Assembly: GCA_964030475.1 (NCBI GenBank)
Contig: CAXIPT010000007.1
Span: forward strand, 4,137,636-4,201,635
Source: Tethya wilhelma
Lineage: Eukaryota; Porifera; Demospongiae; Tethyida; Tethyidae
Direction of reading: 5' to 3'
DNA: 64,000 nucleotides
The position numbers were made by a program, and so were the translations under genes. Under the pieces are notes generated by a model. The model was not told the origin of the DNA and ran no database searches. It saw nothing but the letters and a program-made list of their open reading frames with translations. This document shows positions 59,096-64,000 of this stretch, piece by piece (position 1 is the stretch's first letter; every line of letters starts with the position of its first letter).

Positions 59096-59241
59096 AACAG
59101 AGGTGCGGGCCAGCGGCGCCCGGCGCATTGCACGTCGTAGATCGATCGCGCGCGCACACCTTGTGGGTGGAGTCTGGGCACGAGACGAGAGTGGGAGGGG
59201 AGCAGAAGTACATAAAATCTTGGAGAAGCCTGTGATGCGCT
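59096..59241 (+). promoter_or_regulatory. CpG-rich upstream region of FBXO-like copy B
   Basis: GC-rich stretch with many CpGs (GGGCCAGCGGCGCCCGGCGC, GATCGATCGCGCGCGC) in otherwise AT-rich DNA, directly before the ATG at 59242. Unlike copy A, it has no divergent neighbour. Confidence 0.6.
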
Positions 59242-62008
59242 ATGGAGTCAATTCATGACCACTGCAACTCCTGCGTCCTCTCCAAATGTACCGCGGTGAG
59301 CCAATGTCCTGTGGAGTTTTGTCCCAACGAGTGTGGGTTCACCATGCACCGTTGCAAGCTGGATGAACACGACAAGTACACTTGTCCTGAAGGTGTGGTA
59401 CCATGTTCCAATCTACTGTATGGCTGTGAAGAAAAATTCGAGAGAAAGTATCTTAATAGCCACATTGAACACTGTCCGGCTAGTGTAGTCATGTGTAGCT
59501 TCTCCCATGACAGAAACGAGCTCAAGTTCATCGGTAAAAATGCTGACTCATGTTCTCAAAGATTTGACTCTAAAGATGGCACCACTTCTTTTCTTGATGA
59601 AAAAGTTCTCCAAGGAGATCTCATGATTCGTAAGCTAAGAAGGATTGCCGTGACTGGTTTGGAAGCCGCTCCAAACCACACTCCGTTTCTCTCCCTCGAC
59701 TGCACAAGCACATATAAAGATGAATATCTGAAACCAGGGAATAGAAAGAAAGTATTTGTTTTTCGCCAGCGGACATGTGTTGATTCAGAGTACTACACAT
59801 GTACATTTTGTTGCAATGAACTTGTAAGACGTGATGAATTTGCCACACACTGGAAAAATCTTCATATTGACATCCAACTGGACATGCCTCAGATTGTGAG
59901 TCGGTGCCCACTCTACATTTATGGTTGCAGACATGCACGAATTAAACTGACTCCAAATCCAAGCAGTTCTACCATCGACTATGACCTAAAGTCGGACTCC
60001 TTTCTACAAAAAACAGTTGCTGAAGACCCAGACAATCTAGGTCCAGCTAAGACCCAACTTTCCAGTGATTATGCGGCTAAGATTCAAAAGAAGCAAGAGC
60101 TGGCTTTGTACGGATATGGAGATGAGGAGGAAGAGAGTTATGATGTGCTGGGTCAGCTTCCCACGGAGGCGTTGGTGAACATCTGCATGTATCTTGATTC
60201 TCAGAGCCTCTGGTTCCTCTCCCAAGTAAACCACTACATCAGGACCATGTGCTACTTCATTGTGAAGACAAAGGGGATGGTGTACTCTATTTGGGAGTAC
60301 AATAAGACTACCAACAGATGGATAAGTGGACCTGCGGTACGTGTGCTGTCTCTATACATGCTATATATACTGATATACAGTATAGCCGGAAATATTGATA
60401 AAGATTTTAATTTGATGATATGACAGTCAAAGTCCAAATCGTCAAATTTAAATCTGCTAATATTTTGGCCACCCTATATGATTGTGCTATGCCCACGTGC
60501 AAATTATCAAATTTAAATTGTCATTATTTTTATTGTACGTTCTGCGGAGCAAACCGTCAAATTTTTTGGCCATCAATATTTCCGGCTACAGTATAAAACA
60601 CTTGGGTAAAAGAAGATATATATGTCAATATGTGTTGGTATGATGCCATACTGGTACATTTTGTTTCATAAAGTTTAGCAACAGTTTCCAAATTTAAAAC
60701 AAGAGCTCAGAGAACTTGTTTGCAGTGCACACTGCAAGTGCCTTTGTCAAGGACCTGTGCTTGTCCCACATACATAGTTATGACATAGGTTCAAGTCAGT
60801 GTGGCTACCAAGATGTCTTCTGGCTGCTATGTAATCTAAAGTGGCCACTTGGACATGAAAGAGCACAGAAATAGTGAATCGCCATGCAATTCTGCGATCA
60901 TGCTAGCTTCTAAGACATTGCTTTCCATCGCCGACCATCTACAGGCTCCTTTTAATAGACTGACCTAACCTCCAAGTGCTTAATTTTGAGATGTTAAAGA
61001 TACCCCTATAACGCCCAAACAGGCCAAAAAGTACTCTTGTACGTGCCACCCCACTAGCCTCGTTCCCAGGCCTTGTACCCCTGCATTTAATTCTTAAACT
61101 TGTGAAATATATTACTCCGAATAATATTTGTTCAACAGTACTAGTCAAATCAAGTGTACCCTCAAGGGAAAAAATATGATGATGTGGTACCATAGGTTTT
61201 AAAATTAAACCGCACAGGGTAGACCTGGGTACGAGGCTACCACCCCACTGCATGGGGGTCTGGTGACCATTGCACATCAGAAGTGTATAATGGCGCGGCC
61301 AATCACTTTGTTACAAGATAGTGCAGCTGTTATGTACTGAAGTAGCTTACATAGCTCTGCCTTTATACAACCACAAGTGTAGTTTTACACACCACACACA
61401 TTCCAGAATTACAACTCTTATGCACAATGGCCACCAGACCTAGCCTTGTACCCAGGCCTTCCCCCTCCCCCCCAAAATGCTTTAACTTTGCAACTCGTGA
61501 AATATAAAATATTTGCCAAGGTAGGCCTGGGAACGAGGCTACACCAGACCCCCATTTTGTGCAGGGTCTAGCTGGCGAGACTAGCCAAAATGTTGCGGAA
61601 AACAACCAGCCCAAACCAAATGCTATATCCCGTTCATGCTTCAAGTGTGCACAGTCTGCCACAAAGTATTTATAATGTGTATGGTGCATGCATGACATTG
61701 TGCAGAAACAGCCAGCTCTCTTATACAACTGTGTATTTATTTATTACTTGTATGTGTTTACAATCACCGAATATTATGCATGTATACACACACAAATTTA
61801 TCATATGCAGTGCTGGTCCTTCTCAAAGGTGTTTGGTGAGATCCCGTCATGGTCCTTTACCAGCTCTCCATCCATTTCAGATCACATGATGTCATGTGAT
61901 GTATTCTGCGCCAACAGGAAAGTTTACACAGACAATGACAAACTAGTTAAACAGTGTTCAGATATCGTTGCCAAAAATCCGTGGTTCATAAATCATTTTG
62001 TTGACTAG
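59242..62008 (+). CDS. FBXO30/FBXO40-like F-box protein, copy B
   Basis: Two exons (59242-60336 and 61811-62008) give 430 residues. The zinc-finger block is almost identical to copy A (CNSCVLSKC, CGFTMHRCKLDEHDKYTC, CSNLLYGCEEKFERKYL). The linker is shorter by about 40 residues. The central block (TFCCNELVRRDEFATHWKNL) and F-box (LPTEALVNICMYLDSQSLWF) are conserved. The C-terminal exon is longer than in copy A (KVYTDNDKLVKQCSDIVAKN...INHFVD). It is a tandem duplicate of copy A, same strand, about 440 bases downstream. Its intron (1474 bp) has collected three MITEs. Expected to be an SCF substrate adaptor like its vertebrate relatives; substrate unknown. Confidence 0.88.
60383..60588. mobile_element. 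206-bp MITE with 17-bp TIR
   Basis: TAGCCGGAAATATTGAT at the left and its exact complement at the right. The interior has repeated TCAAATTTAAAT patches. No certain target duplication. Different family from the TAGCCTCG elements. Confidence 0.88.
61055..61239. mobile_element. MITE, TAGCCTCGTTCCCAGGC family, with exact 9-bp TSD
   Basis: 185 bp, from TAGCCTCGTTCCCAGGCCTT to AGACCTGGGTACGAGGCTA. Flanked by CCACCCCAC at 61046-61054 and 61240-61248. Confidence 0.95.
61441..61541. mobile_element. MITE, TAGCCTCGTTCCCAGGC family, with exact 9-bp TSD
   Basis: 101 bp, from TAGCCTTGTACCCAGGCCTT to AGGCCTGGGAACGAGGCTA. Flanked by CACCAGACC at 61432-61440 and 61542-61550. About 200 bases from the previous copy. 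Confidence 0.95.
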
Positions 62009-62660
62009 TATATAGTATATTATATATTTTATTACATATGCACAAAATAATGAAAATAAAGACTCCTCCCCTCAGCTCTCAGCTCAAAGTACAACATCTT
62101 GATCAATGAGAAACAACTGGGCATTAGTTTATCATTTTCCATGCTTGCTAGATTATGCCCAATCCTAATCAGAGAAGATCCAGCTGCAGGGGCCAGTTCA
62201 TACGCCTCATATTAATGGTGGAGGTGGATTGAAGGTTGTACTTCAGTGGATGGACAAATGGTATGAGCCTTGCTCTGAAGATGATCCTAAATAATGCAAG
62301 TACTACAGTACGTATGATTTTCATTCTAATCACAATTCAAACAGTCAAATTGAGTTTCAATGTCCATTTACTATAATTTTTAGAGGTAAATGCTTCACGC
62401 TAACTTGCGCATGGTCACGTGAAAAAAACATCTGACAATGTCAGATGACATCCATCCAGCTTGACTGTTTTAATTTGCTTTACATCACATTGTATATAAA
62501 TCACAGTGAAAAATTGTAAATTTACTGTTGCTTTCTCTTGTGCGGAAATTTGCTTAAATATCATGTCATAAATTTCAGCATTTTTCAACTTCCTGTTTCC
62601 GCTTGCTGTATTTCAGTACTGCTGAAACATGGTGAACAACAACTGAAATATTCATTCTAT
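62009..62660. other. Downstream spacer
   Basis: 3' region of FBXO-like copy B (AATAAAG at 62056 is a possible poly(A) signal) and spacer. No gene seen. Confidence 0.45.
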
Positions 62661-62661
62661 C

Positions 62662-62893
62662 TTTCCACACTGCTTATAATATGCTGAAACATGAAACACC
62701 ATATTTTCATAGCAGTTGAACTATGCTTAAATTCTTAATGTTTATTTCCACACTGCTAATATCATGTTGAAACACGAAACATCATGTTTCTATAGCAGTT
62801 GAAGTATGCTTAAAGTTGGAAGTTTATTTCCACACTGCTATTATCATGTTGAAGCACAAAACATCATGTTTCCATAGCAGTTGAAGAATGCTT
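62662..62893. repeat. Minisatellite, about 82-83-bp unit, nearly three copies
   Basis: Units start TTTCCACACTGCT at 62662, 62745 and 62827 and contain TGTTGAAACACGAAACATCA and ATAGCAGTTGAAGTATGCTT. Copies 2 and 3 are closer to each other than to copy 1. Confidence 0.88.
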
Positions 62894-63645
62894 ATACAAA
62901 TCCTCAAATCCTTGATATATTCACCATGCAGTTTGTTTCCACTGAGCCACAGAAAAATTATGTATAGCTAATCAAACATGCTGAGCACATTTATTGCATA
63001 TTGGGTATAATATTATGCATGATTTACCGACTGCATGTGTATACTGGCAGATACATATTATGTAGCCCAATTATATGCTCTAATTGTGTATCATAGTACT
63101 ATGATAATTGTTTAGCTAGTGCTAAATCATGCATCAATGCCCAACAGTACAGTCACTACTTAGTCATTCAATGGGCATGTGTAGTCACGGAATAGCTTGT
63201 CAGTACTTGACTTTGCCAAAGCATGCAGCTCAGCTTTAAAGTTTTTTTTTACTCATCAATTCATGGAAGCCATAATTTTTATTGGTTTACTCTACAATGT
63301 CATGTGATGCAATGCAGAGGATGCAATGACTTTTGATCTAACCACAGTGAACTTTAACCTTGACCACAGTTTTGGCGGTTAAAAATTTTCAGGGCTGTTT
63401 TTCTAACTTGAAGATGTCCAGCTAGCTAACTAGGAGAGATTGTTTGGAGCTCAACCTGCCATGATGTGGATAAAATAAAGTCAAAAGGTATACTTAATAT
63501 AATTTACACATAGTATACTGAGAATTTGTGGCATGTGCCTTAAAATATCAGTAATTTAACGTCTGCCGGCTTGACAACACTGAAAGGGTCAATCTTGACT
63601 ACTATTTCACTAGTAAGTGATTCTAATTGTATCATGCCTATTTTG
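62894..63645. other. Spacer between the two minisatellites
   Basis: AT-rich; nothing recognised on either strand. Confidence 0.4.
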
Positions 63646-64000
63646 GGTTGGTTTAACTGAGCCTTGTGCTCGTGTGGAGCCAACGGTACTCATGCAAACT
63701 TATTCGGTTGGTTTAACTGAGCCTTGTGCTCGTGTGGAGCTGACTGTACTCAAACTAATTCGGTTGGTTTAACTGAGCCTTGTGCTCGTGTGGAGCTGAC
63801 TGTACTCAAATTTATTTGGTTGGTTTAACTGAGCCTTGTGCTTGTGTGGAGCCGACTGTATTAATACCCAACTAATTCGGTTGGTTTAACTGAGCCTTAT
63901 GCTCGTGTGGAGCCAACTGTATACTCAACTAATTCGGTTGGTTTAACTGAGCCTTGTGCTCGTGTGGAGCCGACTGTACTCAAATTTATTTGGTTGGTTT
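63646..64000. repeat. Minisatellite, 56-61-bp unit, six copies plus a partial, runs off the window
   Basis: Units start GGTTGGTTTAACTGAGCC at 63646, 63706, 63762, 63818, 63879, 63936 and 63992. The first 35 bases are nearly invariant; the remaining 20 to 25 vary in length and sequence (CTGTACTCAAATTTATT and similar). The array continues beyond the window. Confidence 0.95.

Noticed and set aside
59019..59258. 79-residue ORF upstream of FBXO-like copy B
   Set aside because: Arg-rich text comes from the CpG-rich promoter block; no homology to known proteins and it overlaps the real start.
63646..64000. CRISPR-like array
   Set aside because: Units are 56-61 bp with a 35-base core, but the intervening sequences are similar to each other rather than unique spacers, and the genome is eukaryotic.

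Overview
The window reads as nuclear DNA of an early-branching animal, most likely a marine demosponge. It has GT-AG introns, a Pol III tRNA gene, long CA/CT microsatellites and many small inverted-repeat elements. The gene mix also fits: animal RAD51C, a smoothelin-like CH protein, PPTC7, FBXO30/40-like proteins, galaxin-like di-cysteine proteins and secreted Pmp-like beta-helix proteins. The species assignment is inference from gene content and style, since no database could be searched.

Layout. About 1-6113: the 3' two thirds of RAD51C (+). One exon with its flanking introns occurs twice, the extra copy lying out of order and ending at a single N inside a CT array. A tRNA-Lys(TTT) sits in the last intron. 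6784-17037: a ten-exon smoothelin-like gene (+) with a glutamate/proline repeat, an acidic tract, three DFRxxL motifs and a C-terminal CH domain. 17178-20728: a decayed LINE and an unassigned minus-strand ORF, bracketed by two near-identical 300-bp segments, the second starting right after a single N. 21784-23098: a secreted C2-EGF-EGF-C2 protein.

20760-40911: a tandem array of about nine genes and fragments for secreted right-handed beta-helix proteins whose rungs carry the FxxN and GGxx motifs typical of chlamydial Pmp proteins. Two alternating types can be told apart (alpha and beta). All alpha copies are broken. One beta copy (29671-31122) and a diverged copy (39469-40911) are intact. A third (25684-28545) is intact only if a 1-kb inserted element is removed as an intron.

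42277-42861: an intronless EF-hand protein. 43000-48700 is gene-poor and element-rich. 48780-56692 is a segmental duplication of [galaxin-like gene (+), PPTC7 (-)]: both galaxin-like genes survive, one PPTC7 is decayed and one is intact. The intact PPTC7 shares a 131-bp divergent promoter with the first of two tandem FBXO30/40-like genes (56824-58803 and 59242-62008). The window ends in two minisatellites.

Mobile DNA is a second theme. A MITE family with TIR TAGCCTCGTTCCCAGGC has at least four copies with exact 9-bp target-site duplications. Several other unrelated inverted-repeat families lie in introns and spacers, and one interrupts a beta-helix gene. Exon coordinates were set by reading GT/AG sites and keeping phase; no transcript evidence was available.
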